A stretch of DNA of 64,000 bases from Heliocidaris erythrogramma. Its lineage: Eukaryota > Echinodermata > Echinoidea > Camarodonta > Echinometridae. The position numbers and the translations under genes are program-made. The notes beneath the pieces were generated by a model that saw only the letters and a program-made list of their open reading frames with translations, made no database searches and was not told the origin of the DNA. Positions 21,714-33,989 of the stretch are shown here, piece after piece; the stretch's first letter is position 1; each line of letters opens with the position of its first letter. The DNA lies in the NCBI GenBank assembly GCA_025617745.1, contig CM046866.1, forward strand, positions 18,483,725 to 18,547,724, given 5' to 3'.

Positions 21714-24700
21714 GTGAGTTCTTGTCTTTGTCTTATAACCAGTTCAGACTAGAGGAAATTTTAGTTGTACAAAGAAACGTATTGCATAAAGAACATTGTA
21801 TGAAGAAACTAGTTTGGTAGGTCAGGAATACTTTGTTAAAAGTTTTCTTTGGACCCAGTGTCCGGTTTAACCCTTTCGAGACAATTGACCACATTTTGTG
21901 GTTTGGCTCAAGAACTTTTGATTCAGAGGTCTAAAAAATATACCAAATACATGAGTCTACAAAGAGCAAAAATTTCTGCACACACTCTGTCCATGTTTGT
22001 TGCATGACCATATTGCGTTTGATGCCAGGAATTTTAAAAAGGAGAATAAGCTTTAAAATCTTAAATTGGCAGCACATTAAGAGGTTCAAAATCATTGCCT
22101 TTTATCAAAATTGGCAATTTTTTCAACTTTTTGACAAAATTCCTAAACCAAGTATATTGTTTTCAAAGACATTGCACCTTAATTGAACCATGTAGCACTA
22201 AAAGAGAAATATTATTGTTGCCAATTTGAAGAACAAAATGTGTTCAATTTAGCCCTTGAATAATCCTTGTTGTGAAAGGGTTAGGTTGTAGCAGAACATG
22301 TGCCCATGTGTTCAGTCTCAGCTTGCACATGTACATATGTATGCCATGGTGTTGCTCGAGATATAAGTTTATAGCTTACCGTCATATATACATCTGCATG
22401 TTTTCAAGATAAGCCTCACCCAGTTGTACGGTCCATCATTTTCTCACATTTCTAGTATTATTTAAAGCATTGTGCTATTATGTCTATTGATGAATAGTGG
22501 AATACAATTGGCTTGACATCTGAATTCTTTCTGTCAAGTTCTGTGTATGATAAATGTTTCTAATGTATCATTTCTTTCACACTATGCCTGTTCTCCTGCA
22601 TCATTTTCATTTACATGCACTTTGGTTCATGGTTCATGCCAAACTGTTTTGAAGGATATTTGCAAATATAGGCAACTATAGTCTACTTCATACATGTATT
22701 TCTATTTCATATCATACCCATGCAACCCATTGTACATGTACACGTACTGTAAGACATGATCATTTCAATAAAGTTCAATATCGAGAATTCATATCAATTT
22801 GGTCCTCCTTTGAAAATTGAGATCATTACCGGCCATCTCTAGACTGTATTGAATGGGGGGGGGGGGGGGGGGATGTCAGACCAATTTGCCGACAAGGTTG
22901 CCGAAATTTTTTTAAAATTTCCTCACGGTCAATAAAAGTCTTGAATTTTAAATGGTGGGGGAGGGGGGGGGGGGGGTCACGCCCCACAGCCCTTCCCCTC
23001 TAGCGACACCCCTGGATCATGAAACTTACTGCAACTATTTCTTCGAACACTCTTTATTTTGTAATGTTGGACATAAAAAATATCATATGATTCAAGTTAT
23101 ACATGTTTTTTTGAGCATAGACCTTAGGGATAAATTATATAACGGACAACTGAAAATTGATTTTTTTTTTCTTGTTCATAACAAACGGCCTACATTGACA
23201 CACTATTTGACTGATTCCATGCTTTACAGAAACGAGAATAGTAAGTTGTAAGTCCCGACATAAGAATACGACATAAGAATACGGTAGCCTTTATCAGAAA
23301 TTTGAAGCTTTTCAACAAATAATTACTTCAGTTTCTGCTGTCACTAAAACTTACTATCAATGTTGAATATACCGTTAAATACCCCGCGCAAATTCTACTT
23401 GCCCAGAACTACCCTTGCATGTATAGAAGGAAATTCAATGCTATATTTTTGATTGAATCTCAACCTAGACACCTGTAAGGTCAGAAGAATAACTCATGTG
23501 TGTCATGTGTGAGCTCCCAAAGGTGTCCTTTATCTGACATCTATTTTGGCACCTTCTTGCTGAACTCCATCTCATCAATCTCACCGTGTTCAGACTATCA
23601 AATTCATTGTATCAAGAAAACCGAAAAAGAAATACGATAAAGTAATTAATTTTTTCCATTCTGAATGTAATGTAGCAAAATACATGTTCACCGTACTGGT
23701 AAGCACCATTTCGAAATAGAATCAGTATCCTCTTCTAGTGTGAACATCCTATTATATGAAAATCGTATATAACTGGGCGGGGCTTACCATGTGTACGTGC
23801 TGATGTGACCAATCAGCTTTAACCCCTACCATGCCGTGGGCGGCAAATCCCGCCCAAAAATTTGAGTGTTGAACATTTTGTTTAGGCTCAGAATGGCTTG
23901 AAAATCCTTCCTCATACAGAAACTTGTACCATCAATATAATGTTTATTCCTATGCAATATAGCTTTGCCCAGTTTGCGCAAGAGAAAAAGCATTGAAAGT
24001 TAATATTAAACTCATGAAAGTTCGTTTTTGTCAATTCCTCAAAAATCTGGTGGCATGGAAGGGGTTAATTTTGTATGCTCCAAAGCTAGCTGCCCATGAT
24101 GTAACCTGATATACACATACATGTATGGTGTCAGCTAACCTCCCCAAAAGGAGTTTCTTTATACTGTATTTCTTTATACTATACTTTAATTTCAAGTGTG
24201 TAAGCCCCTTCTGCTATACAATGATTCTTTGTGACCTTCCTGTTGTCTGAACAGTCTATCCACCTGTTCTTCTTCATTGGCTGCAGCCTCCATAAATCAT
24301 GAAGAGGTGGAAAAACAGCCAGAACCATAATTCATCTTCATAAACTATCATAAACATGATCCTAAACACTTTTAAGAAAACAGCCTAAGAGCAATGTCAG
24401 TATCTTAGCATGTCACTGCTTATTGAAAGGACCTACAATATATGCTTTAAAAATCATAGATTGCATGTTCAAACTTTGATTAGAAAGCATATCGAGGAAA
24501 TGTTGTTATCAGTTGCCCCGAAAGAAAGAAAACACAATTTTAATATCAGTCTGTTCTGTCAGAATACATGTATATCATCTGCTGAGAAACAGAGGTAATT
24601 AACGGCCTTCTGCTTCTCAAATGATGCTACTGGACGGCATATGTGTAGATTGTCATGACCTGTTGGACCTTATATTTTCAATTCTCTTCTTCATTTATTT

Positions 24701-25699
24701 ATATATTCACCATGCATACCCATACTTATTAACCCTAGAAATGTGCAAACCTCGCAACCTGTCCTCGATGGACATCGCTAGCTACAGTACCATCAACGAT
24801 CTTCCGATGGATTGGGATTGGACGAACACCCTCTTCAACGCCCTCACCAATGTGGATAAGCCACACCCCGAGTCTCATTGGACTGTAGAGAGGGTAACAC
24901 CACAGGAGGAAGGGGTGAACCTACCGGGCCTGGTGGGGGGCACACGCTCTGCAGAGAGCACTAGTGGTAGGTTTCTCTATAAAGTTAGCCATAATAATGT
25001 ACATGTAAATGCAGTAATAATATGTGTAGCATGGTTCTTCACATTATTTCTTAGTCTAATTTTTAAAAAATCAAACTATGTTGTGAGGGGATTGACTCGG
25101 ATAAATGGACATATTATTAATATTATTAGTATTATTATCTCAAAACTTTCTCTTACTTTGAAATAGACATCTACAGTATTTCAATTAGTACCCTTAAGTA
25201 CTCTCTAGAAAAAAAATAATCTTACAGTTTTCTTGTTTTTGTTTCCTCTTATTAAAAGCTGTATAAAATCGCATAACATAAGCTCAAGCAAAATATTCTT
25301 TGGCAGATAAGTAAATGTAGATGGAGGTGCATTGAAGATATATTGCATTTATCTATAGAAAAACTGTTGTTTTGAATCTTTAAAAATATCTCTTAGCACA
25401 TACTCATATTGAATTAAAATTGTACCCTCTTTCAATCCGACTCTTCGTTAGATGTATCACCTCGCACCAAGACCACAACGACGGCCATTTCCGTCAACCA
25501 AACGATAATACCAAATGACACCTGTACCGTGGCTTACGTCAAGATATGTCTGGGAGTCCAGAAATGTGAGGATGCGTGCCAGCACATGGGGGCAGCGAAA
25601 TACAGATGGTTTCACACCGGCTGCTGTGAGTGTATCGGAAGCTCCTGCCTGAGCTACGGCAAGAAAAAACCCATGTGTACCGAATGCCCTAATGATTAA
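21494..25699 (+). CDS. TWSG1: Twisted gastrulation (BMP/chordin-binding secreted protein), three coding exons
   Basis: Joining 21494-21713, 24739-24966 and 25452-25699 gives 231 residues (human protein: 223). Introns are GT-AG and both are phase 1. Residues 1-20 form a hydrophobic signal peptide. The N-terminal module has the 14-cysteine pattern ELC-NKC-SKC-GAC-GC-NCTCC-VNC-TLC-WDECCEC-MC, matching human WDECCDCVGMCNPRN, with glycosylation sequons at N51 and N57. A variable linker contains DWDWTNTLFNALTNVD. The C-terminal module keeps all ten cysteines around KYRWFHTGCCECIG and ends CTECPND. Known role of the family: extracellular binding of BMPs and chordin, promoting or limiting BMP signalling with tolloid proteases. 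The identification rests on remembered family sequence, not on a search, but the cysteine framework is decisive. Confidence 0.95.
21714..24738 (+). other. TWSG1 intron between coding exons 1 and 2
   Basis: Donor GTGAGT and acceptor TTATTAACCCTAG. It contains one hAT-like MITE at 22829-23014; the rest is AT-rich with no recognisable gene. The region near 21890-22270 is simple unique sequence. Confidence 0.85.
22829..23014 (-). mobile_element. hAT-like MITE with 8 bp duplication (7/8)
   Basis: The flanks gatcatta (22821-22828) and gatcatga (23015-23022) match at 7 of 8. The right terminus reversed is CAGGGGTGTCGCTAGAGGGG and the left is a decayed CCGGCCATCTCTAGA. Two long G runs fill much of the 186 bp. 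It lies in a TWSG1 intron and has no coding capacity. Confidence 0.7.
24739..24966 (+). CDS. TWSG1: TWSG1 second coding exon
   Basis: It begins after CCCTAG, completing the split codon AAA, then reads MCKPRNLSSMDIASYS, matching the human MCNPRN segment after the N-terminal cysteines. It ends AGCACTAGTG|GTAGGT in phase 1. It codes for the last N-module cysteine and the acidic, Trp-containing linker. The in-frame ATG at 24741 is internal, not a start. Confidence 0.93.
24967..25451 (+). other. TWSG1 last intron
   Basis: A 485-base AT-rich intron, donor GTAGGT and acceptor TTCGTTAG. No repeat was recognised in it. Confidence 0.85.
25452..25699 (+). CDS. TWSG1: TWSG1 last coding exon
   Basis: Phase 1 start gives DVSPRTKTTTTAIS, sequons in VNQT and PNDT, then CTVAYVKICLGVQKC, GAAKYRWFHTGCCECIG and a TAA stop at 25697-25699. 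All ten cysteines of the C-terminal module are present and in register with the family. Confidence 0.95.
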
Positions 25700-26107
25700 A
25701 AGGATCATCCATCATTGATGGATGGAGTTGTTTCCTTTTTTGCTATCCTTGTGATGAACATTGAACAAACAAACAAGTTTTGTTTGTGCGATTGTAATAA
25801 GCTTTGTGTATTCATATAACATGAGTATACTTGCAGTGATTCTGCAGTATTTTCTAGCAAGGAAACTCAGCAAGTGTCCTTATCCAAGCTCCATCAAGCA
25901 AATAATGTGATAACACGAGTCACTTGGTCAGTGGTGATCGCTATTAGAAGTACATGTAAACCCCCAAACAAAACAAAGTTACCAAGATTTACCGGTGTGA
26001 ATTACCGGTAAAAAATAAAAGCAGCTAGTAATAGCCAGAAGGTCTTCAATAACATTTTACATAAAGTTAACATCCTCTTCGCGCTCTTCTGATGAAATAA
26101 ACATGAA

Positions 26108-26303
26108 TACTGTAAAAGTGGAAATTTTCGTACAATTAATTTTTCGCGCTCGGCTGAGTAAAGTGAATATCACATGTTTTTAATTTCGCCGACGCGCTAG
26201 GCCCATGGGCAAAAGAATACATAAACAAAAATATTTGTGTGTTTTTATTTTCGCGCACATTTCATGCGGCGCGAAATGCGCGAAATATTCCACGTTTACA
26301 GTA
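26108..26303. mobile_element. MITE with TACTGTAAA termini
   Basis: The left end TACTGTAAAAGTGGAAATTT pairs with the reversed right end TACTGTAAACGTGGAATATT. The TA at each tip may be the target duplication. The interior is CpG-rich (TTCGCGCTCGG, GGCGCGAAATGCGCG). It is 196 bp and non-coding. A related terminus starts at 63851. Confidence 0.7.
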
Positions 26304-27351
26304 GTACAAAGTATAGCATCCAGACAAAGCAATAATTTTCAAGAAATATTTATTCATTAAAAGTATTATACCTCTCATAGATGCTGTCATTTCTACAAGT
26401 TTGGGTAGCAGATAAAAAAATCAAGCTTCAAAAAAAGAAACAAACAAAGTATCTCTGTAAAGTGCTGTTTTGCTGTGTGAAAAAACGATAATCCTGTTAA
26501 AATCATTCTCTATCTCCTTGACTCGTTTATATTATTACATCTTTGACAGATGATATGTAGAAACATAATTTTTTTTGTTAAGGATTAATCCCTATTTCAT
26601 TAAAACGATTCACTCACGATGAAAGATATCTTACACTACTTTTATGATTGATATCTATTTTCTCCCAACAATGCTTTCTCAAATGTATTTAAGATGTAAT
26701 GAAACTCCTATCATGTAAATATGTGATATATTTATTAGAAATTTTCTAGAATGTACAGTTTGATAACTAAAAATGTGGAAAGTGAAACAAATGTAATATT
26801 GTGGGAATTAATTGCTGTATTATTGTGTGGACAACCCGTATGGTGCTTTTACCTTTGAACAGTATTTTTTAAATTTTGCAACTTTTTTTATTAAGCAGGC
26901 TGAAGAAACAACATAATGTTTGTGTACAGTTGTTTATTTGAATAATGTTACAACTCTTAATTAAAGCTTTTTCACTGCAGATGTATGATTGGAATGTTGA
27001 ATTTAAACTTTTCAAAGTTTGAAATGAAAGGGAATGTCAGTCTTTGCTCAATACACCTTAAGTAAAATGATCCGACTACCCAAGCAATGGGAGAGGTTAT
27101 GCTCATTTTTCTGAACATTTCACCTCAAGACTCTCCGGCAAAAGCGTAATTTTAAAATGTCTTTGTGCTTTGTTTGGGATGTATACATATTCTTCAATTT
27201 TGAAGTACAGGAAGTATAACTGACCCATAAAAATATGAACATCTCTCAGTTTTATGCAGCCTGCAGCAGTGTTTTATTTATGACAATATGAAGGAAACTT
27301 TTTGCTAGAGCTGTTTGAGGGATATGATGTCATAAAATGAAGGAAAACAGA

Positions 27352-27559
27352 GGCCCGAATTCACAAATGAGGTTTGGTTTAAACCATGGTTTAAACCCCC
27401 TCCTGGGTTTTTTAAGCATATGTGCGCACGGAATCCAATCCAATAATATAGTTTCTTAGAGCGCACGCATGGGCAATGTGCGCGTATACGCTTATTTTAG
27501 TACGCTTACAGAGGTTTAAACCTTACCGATGGTTTAAACCTCCTTTGTGAATTCGGGCC
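27352..27559. mobile_element. MITE with GGCCCGAATTCACAAA termini
   Basis: The left end GGCCCGAATTCACAAATGAGG and the reversed right end GGCCCGAATTCACAAAGGAGG match almost perfectly, with GGTTTAAACC words inside each. Both flanks show aga, consistent with a 3 bp target duplication. It is 208 bp with no coding frame. Confidence 0.8.
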
Positions 27560-30384
27560 AGAATGTTTGCTATACATAGGTTGAAAAATAAATAATTTTT
27601 GTATGAAAACCTTGAAACACATTCTGGCGAAAGCATTGAGTGATTTTCAAACATTTTTTAGAAACTTGTGTTACTCATAAGCAGGTGTTCTTGATCACTA
27701 GGTGTTTTTGATCAAACTCATGTAATTGGACAATTTATGAAGGAAGCGCCTGTTCACTATGGATTGTCAGTTGTCGCTCAAAATTCAGCAATGACCGCAT
27801 TTTGGGTTGGTTTATTGTCTTTACCGATGACAAGCCTGGGTCTGATAGACTGTATGGTGTGCTATCATGTGATATGGAAGTAATACCGTTAGTACAAACT
27901 ATGGATGGCAAAGAATAGTATTTTCTATGTATTTAATCATCTAATAATATGGTAGATTACTAGTAAATACAGATTCAAAGCTTTTGTTCCAGTTTGTGGA
28001 AATTATCTTATACTTCAAATACGAAAATATAATTGCAGCAGATTTCCCTTCAAATTTAACAAGTGTAATTAATATAAAATAGATTGAAATCTCCTAGAAA
28101 AAGAGATGATGGGTTAGATAAGGTGTTAGATTCTCATTTTCATTCATAACTTGGGAAATGGACCTTTCATAACTAACCCCAGGCCGTGTTAAAGTGTTAA
28201 CCCAATTTACCTAAAAAGAGAAATATAATTGTGAAGGTGCACTTGTGTTATTTGTATTGTAAGGGACTCACTCTTTGAAATGCATTTGTGGAATAAAAAG
28301 GTCCAGTTAGTTCAAAATGGTGATTGATATCGCATTGATTTCTACACCTCAATGCACTTCTTTAGACCCCATCCTCACCCTGTCCAGTAGCACGGCTTTT
28401 CATGATAGGTGTACCCAAGGAGTTTTATCACAGAACTTGTAGCATGGACCTGGCTATATGGGTAAACCTTTGCTCCTATTCAATGGGTTGGGGGGGCATT
28501 GGAACTGATAGAGGCATGGTAATGGCAATGGCAGATGCTTTGCTGCATATAAACCAATTTATGAGGCTATTGGCATGTGAGCGTGCAACACTCGCTACCC
28601 TTTCAACAACTGATCCTCTGTGTACTAACCAAATGAATGAACTTGGATGACAATCAAGTTAAAGTTGGAAGGCTTCCGCCTTGAAAGACAGCGAAATAAA
28701 CACTGCTTTGCACCTCTAGGAATGATGTGTTATATGATTTATACATTTGTAATGTGTAGAAATCTGTGCCTTAATTTTGAGCACACTGAAGAAAAATTGA
28801 GCAACACTGTATGCTAGCTGTTAATTACAATAATGTGGTTACTTTTAATCTTTGGAGTCAAAAGGGGCCTGAGCTTTTGATCCTAGCAGAATCTTCATTA
28901 GAGGCAAAAAGACAAACAAAAAGCAAGACAAGCATATAGAGTACAGACACAAAACCGTATTCATGTAACAGGAACTGTAAGGGAGGGGCTGGGGATACAA
29001 AACAATGGAAACAAAAGGGGAGTGTGGGGAGTCAAAAGCAAGGAGTCAAGTAGGTGTGGAGGGGGATTAAAGCAAACACAAAGGCATGGAGATGCAAGGA
29101 CTTTTAATCTTTCTTACAACGTTCATTGGATGTTTGGGAGGGGGTGATTCATAACTTTCAGCTTTACCAGTAATTAAAAGTTCATGATTCTACAAATTTG
29201 ATTTATGACAGATGGGTATTTTGGGTGTGATTCAGAACAAAGAGTTCATGTTTATATAACTCAAAGTCGTATCACTGTGTGTGGCTTGCTTTATGAATTG
29301 CAGAGTTTCGTTTTTAATGACAAATATATGATATTGGTGACTCCATCGATGAGTAATAATTCATAGTTTGTTATACAGCCAAGCCTTGAATAATATGATA
29401 TGCATCAGTGAATGTAACACTTTTCAAAATGTTCTGTGATGAGTATAACTCCCCTGATAAACAATCAAATATATTCATCTTGTTAAGTGTCTTTGCAAAA
29501 TAGTGTCATTCTAGATTCACTTATTGGAATTATAGAGGGGTAGAGATTTAGGGATATGGGGAATAACTTATCCCAGTTTTACATTTTTTGTTAAGATGTG
29601 GTATTTCTGCTTCTTATTTAAAATCATGGAACAGTGTATTATGAAGGATGGGTCTTACCCCATATCAGTAACGTATCATTTTTGTTTCATCAATGCTAAA
29701 AAAAAAAAATAAAAGTGGCATGGGCATTTTGCTATTCGTTCCCCATTTTGATACTAAAATAGCCTTGAAATTTTATTTGCGATGGCTCATGATTGTTTTT
29801 TTTTCTTTGAGATTTGAAAAGAGCTGCTGACAAGCAATTTAGGGTTACACTTGAAATGCATTATGTATTTTAAAATTAGGGAGTGTGATAGTAAGGGGTT
29901 AATGGATGTACCCCATTCTGGAAGTCTGGTATCATTTATGTTCCTGATACACAAATACCTCTGTGACCATGAGCAGTTTATAATCCACATTGTGTGCCTG
30001 ATATGTCTGTCAAACCAAGCCCATATGTTGAGGATATTAGCAGAGGACAGGAGGAAGAAAGCTGTAATTGATGTTGAGGAAAGCATCGGTTCTTGACTTG
30101 AACAGTGAAAACATTTTTATCTGCTGTCATTGGAATTGAAACATCCTGCTTGTATGATGAAATTTGAATCATTTGGGCAATTCTGTCAATTGTGATTGAA
30201 CAGTAAAGTAACGTTGAGATGGTATTGTTCCAATATTCTAAACAAAATTTTCTGCCTCATTGGAAAAAGAAATCGTCCCTTTCCTAATCAAATTTAAGCT
30301 CTTGCTAAAGTAATATATGTAATGACGGAGTGTTGCTAAAATGTAGGGGGTAGAAGGGATCATGAAGAGCGCCCCCCCCCCGCT

Positions 30385-30575
30385 TTCAAACTTTCTCAAA
30401 TCGTTTGACATTTTTCTGAATCGTCTTTTATTACTTCTACTATCATGGAAAGGATGAAGTACATGTAACATAATGTTGTTGATTAGGATTAGGAGAAAGG
30501 GGAACAAAAAGGTTTCAAAGTTTTCCAAATAGTTGACATGATTCTGAGTCTTCTTTTATCACTTCTGCTATCCTG
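30385..30575 (+). repeat. Imperfect duplication of about 70 bases
   Basis: TTTCAAACTTTCTCAAATCG, TTTGACATTTTTCTGA and TCTTTTATTACTTCTACTATC at 30385-30450 recur about 122 bases later with scattered differences (30507-30575). It is a local duplication in non-coding DNA. Confidence 0.6.
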
Positions 30576-31750
30576 GGATGCCAGCCAAAATAAAATGATT
30601 TGATACCGGTTTGAGCTGAAAGCAAAACCATGTGTTCAGACCCATAATACAGGATAGTATCCAAGGCTGTAAATGCAGCCCTGGGAGGGGTGGAGGGAGC
30701 CACCCCCCCTTTTTTTGGTGAAGCCCCATCATTTGTTCCCCAACACTTCATGTTGCAGTACATCCCAATGTGTGACTGCAGGTCATGATAAAGCCAGCCT
30801 GAGCAAAAATGGGATAGATAAACTGGAGAGGCACGTATACATGGAGGAAGAGATCTGATTCCGGGGATATCTGAAAACTCATCATCCTCGTACCCCCTCG
30901 TATCGGCAAACAGCATGGATGCCAGTATAGGATGATCGTGACTTCCTCCCATCAGACAGTTACATTGACAGCTCTTATTAAGAGCATATGGCTGGGGTAA
31001 CCATTAAGAGATCTCTACTGAAAGACCCCTTTGATTCGATGGGGGAGGGGTGACCGGGGCATGCTTAGGAGAGGGGGCGGGGAGGTATGGGGTAGGAATG
31101 GAATGCTGTAAGCCTGACTGAAGATAGGGAATGACTCACAGGAATAAATCAATATTCAGAATTGTTAAAAAGTTAAGAAGCATCATGTTAGGGGGAAAAA
31201 AGAGTTCTGGAATAAATAATCCATCTTTTTCATCTTTGTGGAATGACACAATTTTAAATGTTAGTTTGATTTCAGAATCTGGAACAGAAATTGACTTTGG
31301 AATTTATGGGGGAGTAACTTGCAGAGGGATGGAAACTTATGTCGCCTGCTAGCAATGTGGTTGTATCTACCATCATGTCTGACAAATGGAGGTAAAGGCC
31401 TTATTGTTGAAAGCTGACAAATCACAGTGTTGTCCCATCCATTTGGATAATCAAACTCATTTTGGTTAACAACATAACAATGGCGGTAATGATGTATGCT
31501 TTGCTGCTTTATTTGCACAGTTCTTCTGTATGTAAGTACGGTAGGATGCACAAATCTAATGTTGCACATTGAGTATGCATACCTCTTCCTTCAAAGTGTA
31601 ATCACTTTTGATTTAGAAGTAACTTGCTGTATAAAGAAAGGGCACAATAATGCTTTATGTTTTGAATTTTGTTATAACAATTTCACATGGTATTTTACCA
31701 CAATATCTGTTTTTCAGTGAGGCTAAGCTATTAATTCAGTAATGTCTTAA

Positions 31751-32353
31751 AGACCAAGTCCACCCTAACAAAAAGTTGATTTGAATAAATAGAGAAAAAT
31801 CCAACAAGCATAACACTGAAAATTTCATCAAAATAGGATGTAAAATAAGAAAGTTATGGTATTTTAAAGTTTCGCTTAATTTCGCAAAACAGTTATATGC
31901 ACATCCTGCTCAGTATGCAAATGAGGGAACCAGTGACATCACCCACTCACTATTTCTTTTGTATTTTATTATGTGAAATATAGAATATTTTAATTTCTGC
32001 CGATTTCACAATTAGGAAGCTCTCATTGAATTGTGTATAGGGTGCAACAATGGCAATTACACATGTTCAGCGAGGAATCAAACCTTGTTTCACATTATAA
32101 CAAGGAAAAATTAAAATACTTCGTATTTCATGTAATAAAATACAAAAGAAATAGTGAGTGGGTGACATCACTGGTTCCCTCATTTGCATACTGAGCAGGA
32201 TGTGCATATAACTGTTTTGCGAAATTAAGCGAAACTTTAAAATACCATAACTTGCTTATTTTACATCCAATTTTTATGAAATTTTTAGTGTTATGCTTGT
32301 TGGATTTTTCTCTATTTATTCAAATCAACTTTTTGTTAGGGTGGACTTGGCCT
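31751..32353. mobile_element. 603 bp long-arm foldback MITE flanked by TTAA
   Basis: The left end AGACCAAGTCCACCCTAAC and the reversed right end AGGCCAAGTCCACCCTAAC begin arms of roughly 225 bases that stay alignable throughout (shared words AAAATCCAACAAGCATAAC, GTTATATGCACATCCTGCTC, TGCAAATGAGGGAACCAGTG). TTAA lies at 31747-31750 and 32354-32357. TTAA duplications are typical of piggyBac and Kolobok elements, and the AG terminus favours Kolobok, but the superfamily is an inference. It has no coding frame. Confidence 0.85.
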
Positions 32354-32575
32354 TTAAGGTCTTGTACTTCAAGCGATGCAAAAGAAATTATAAGAAAGTT
32401 TATTTTATTCCATGCAGCAGATTTGTATTCCGATTCTGACCCTTGATATATGTGCTAAAACATCACTTGTGCCTTTCTGTTAAATAAACAATTATTTTTT
32501 CCCCTAACATTTTAATATTTGTATAATATGCAGTATTTTTGTACAAAACAGTACCATGTTAACTTAAAAAGGTGA

Positions 32576-32581
32576 AATAAA
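32576..32581 (+). terminator. Candidate distal poly(A) signal for TWSG1
   Basis: AATAAAGCATTATTG is followed by T/G-rich sequence (GTTTTAGTCTGAGTAGTTTTTG). It is one of several AATAAA motifs after the TWSG1 stop; use of this one would give a 3'UTR of about 6.9 kb. Confidence 0.25.
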
Positions 32582-32901
32582 GCATTATTGAATGTTTGAT
32601 AAAAAGTTTTAGTCTGAGTAGTTTTTGAAGTGTTCATTTATTATCACAATATATTCAAGCTACATGTATACTACCTAGGTGATATATCTTTATATTTATT
32701 CATGCCTCTTTGACATTTGTCATCATTGATGGCCAAGGAATGCCAGGCATAGCAACAACTAACTGTAAGGAATCTGCTTCCTGACTGTTAAAATTAAACT
32801 CATCCTAAAAGTCAAATATATTACTTTGTCACTGGGTTGTAAGAGAAGAATTGTCTGTCCGTCTAAATATATTTAGCTATCTCCTGTAATCAATGAAAAA
32901 C

Positions 32902-33179
32902 TGTACTGTAAAATGCGGGTTCCACCATAACTGAGTCCTCTATTATCCTTCTCTGTATCGTGGCCCAGAGTTGTGTAATGTCCAGAGTCATGAATGTCTA
33001 GACTTTGTTTATAAACAAAGTCTGGGGGATCATGGTCAGTCCTGCTGTGCAAGGACAACCACATTCCACACAAAGTATATATATATGGGTGCTGTTTGAA
33101 TAAATGGACACTTGCTCACTTGTACAGTAATCTCTGGTCCCTAGTTAATCTTTCTCGAGCCTGAACCATAGTCATTACA
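32902..33179 (+). mobile_element. Fossil LTR (LTR retrotransposon, probably Ty3/Gypsy-like)
   Basis: The segment begins TGTACTG and ends ATTACA, carries a TATATATA stretch followed by AATAAA as in an LTR promoter and poly(A) region, and is followed two bases later by TTGGTCCTACAACG, which resembles a primer-binding site. No internal genes or second LTR are present, so it is a broken, LTR-only remnant. With no LTR pair its age cannot be estimated. Family assignment is tentative. Confidence 0.35.
33000..33023. repeat. Perfect 24-base palindrome
   Basis: AGACTTTGTTTA followed directly by TAAACAAAGTCT is an exact palindrome without a loop. It lies within the putative LTR. Confidence 0.85.
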
Positions 33180-33654
33180 AGTTGGTCCTACAACGCATCC
33201 ATTATGATATCATCCTCTTTATGATTACTATTAATTTAGAATCAATAGAAGCCAACCTCCTAGTATCATTTTAGGCGATGTCGCCTTTTAGAATAATATT
33301 GAAAGTTTGGAATGGATGTTGGTTTCCAAACAGTCTGATGCGTTAATGAGAAGACAGAACATCACCCTATCTATGGCTGCAATCTTGGCAGCCACAGACA
33401 CATCATGCACACAGAGGAAAAGAAGGGGGACAAGGGGGCTGCAACCTGTCATGTTTGATACCATGATGTCCCCCTCAAAACCCATACCATAAGATCAGAT
33501 TTAACAGCTGAAATGGTGAGTCGCTAGACCCTCCTCCTCGGGATAGGGAGATTGAATAATTGGTTGTAATAAGTAGATCATACAAGGTCAAGTTGGGAAT
33601 ATTTTCCTCATTCATAGTCGGTGATGTGTCCCTCCCCCTTTGCATCATGCATAA

Positions 33655-33989
33655 ACAATAGGCTATACGTTCATACGGGACTTGTAGTTTCGAAATTTTA
33701 AGTTAAAGAAACAAAGGCTCACTATAACAACGACGGGGCCTGAAACAACGACGCTCGTTTATCTGAGACTACAAGTCGAGCGTTAATCATTTAACATGAG
33801 CAGAGAGGGCATTGCAACGAGATTGCTAAACTTAAACTGTATTCCATCCACACGGTCCGTAATTACGAGAAGAACCCCCTCCGCTTAAACTACGAGCTAG
33901 TCCGGTCTGAAACTTACAAGATAACTTAAAGTTTTGAAACTACAAGCGAAAGTTACAGTTTAGCTCCCTTCGTGTGAACCTGGCTATTG
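33655..33989. mobile_element. MITE with CAATAG(G)C termini
   Basis: Left CAATAGGCTATACGTTCATA and reversed right CAATAGCCAGGTTCACACGA form inverted ends, followed on both sides by GGGA and words such as GTAGTTTCGAAA / GTAGTTTCAAAA. Interior words AACTACGAG and ACTACAAGT recur in both orientations. It is 335 bp. The target duplication is unclear. Confidence 0.55.

Larger units (their letters stand above)
25700..31750 (+). other. TWSG1 3'UTR and/or downstream DNA
   Basis: AT-rich, mostly unique sequence. Many AATAAA motifs occur (about 26016, 26095, 27585, 28686), so the transcript end cannot be fixed. MITEs at 26108 and 27352 and a small duplication at 30385 are listed separately. The longest frames (such as 145 codons on the minus strand at 30515-30952) show no domain, no splice context and unremarkable composition, so I do not call them genes. 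Confidence 0.5.

Noticed and set aside
24621-24738. Upstream part of the frame covering TWSG1 exon 2, starting with an ATG
   Set aside because: The acceptor CCCTAG at 24738 and the family alignment place the exon start at 24739; upstream codons are intronic.
30515-30952. 145-codon minus-strand frame downstream of TWSG1
   Set aside because: No recognisable motif. It overlaps a local duplication and transposon-like poly-C sequence, and no splice or promoter context supports it.
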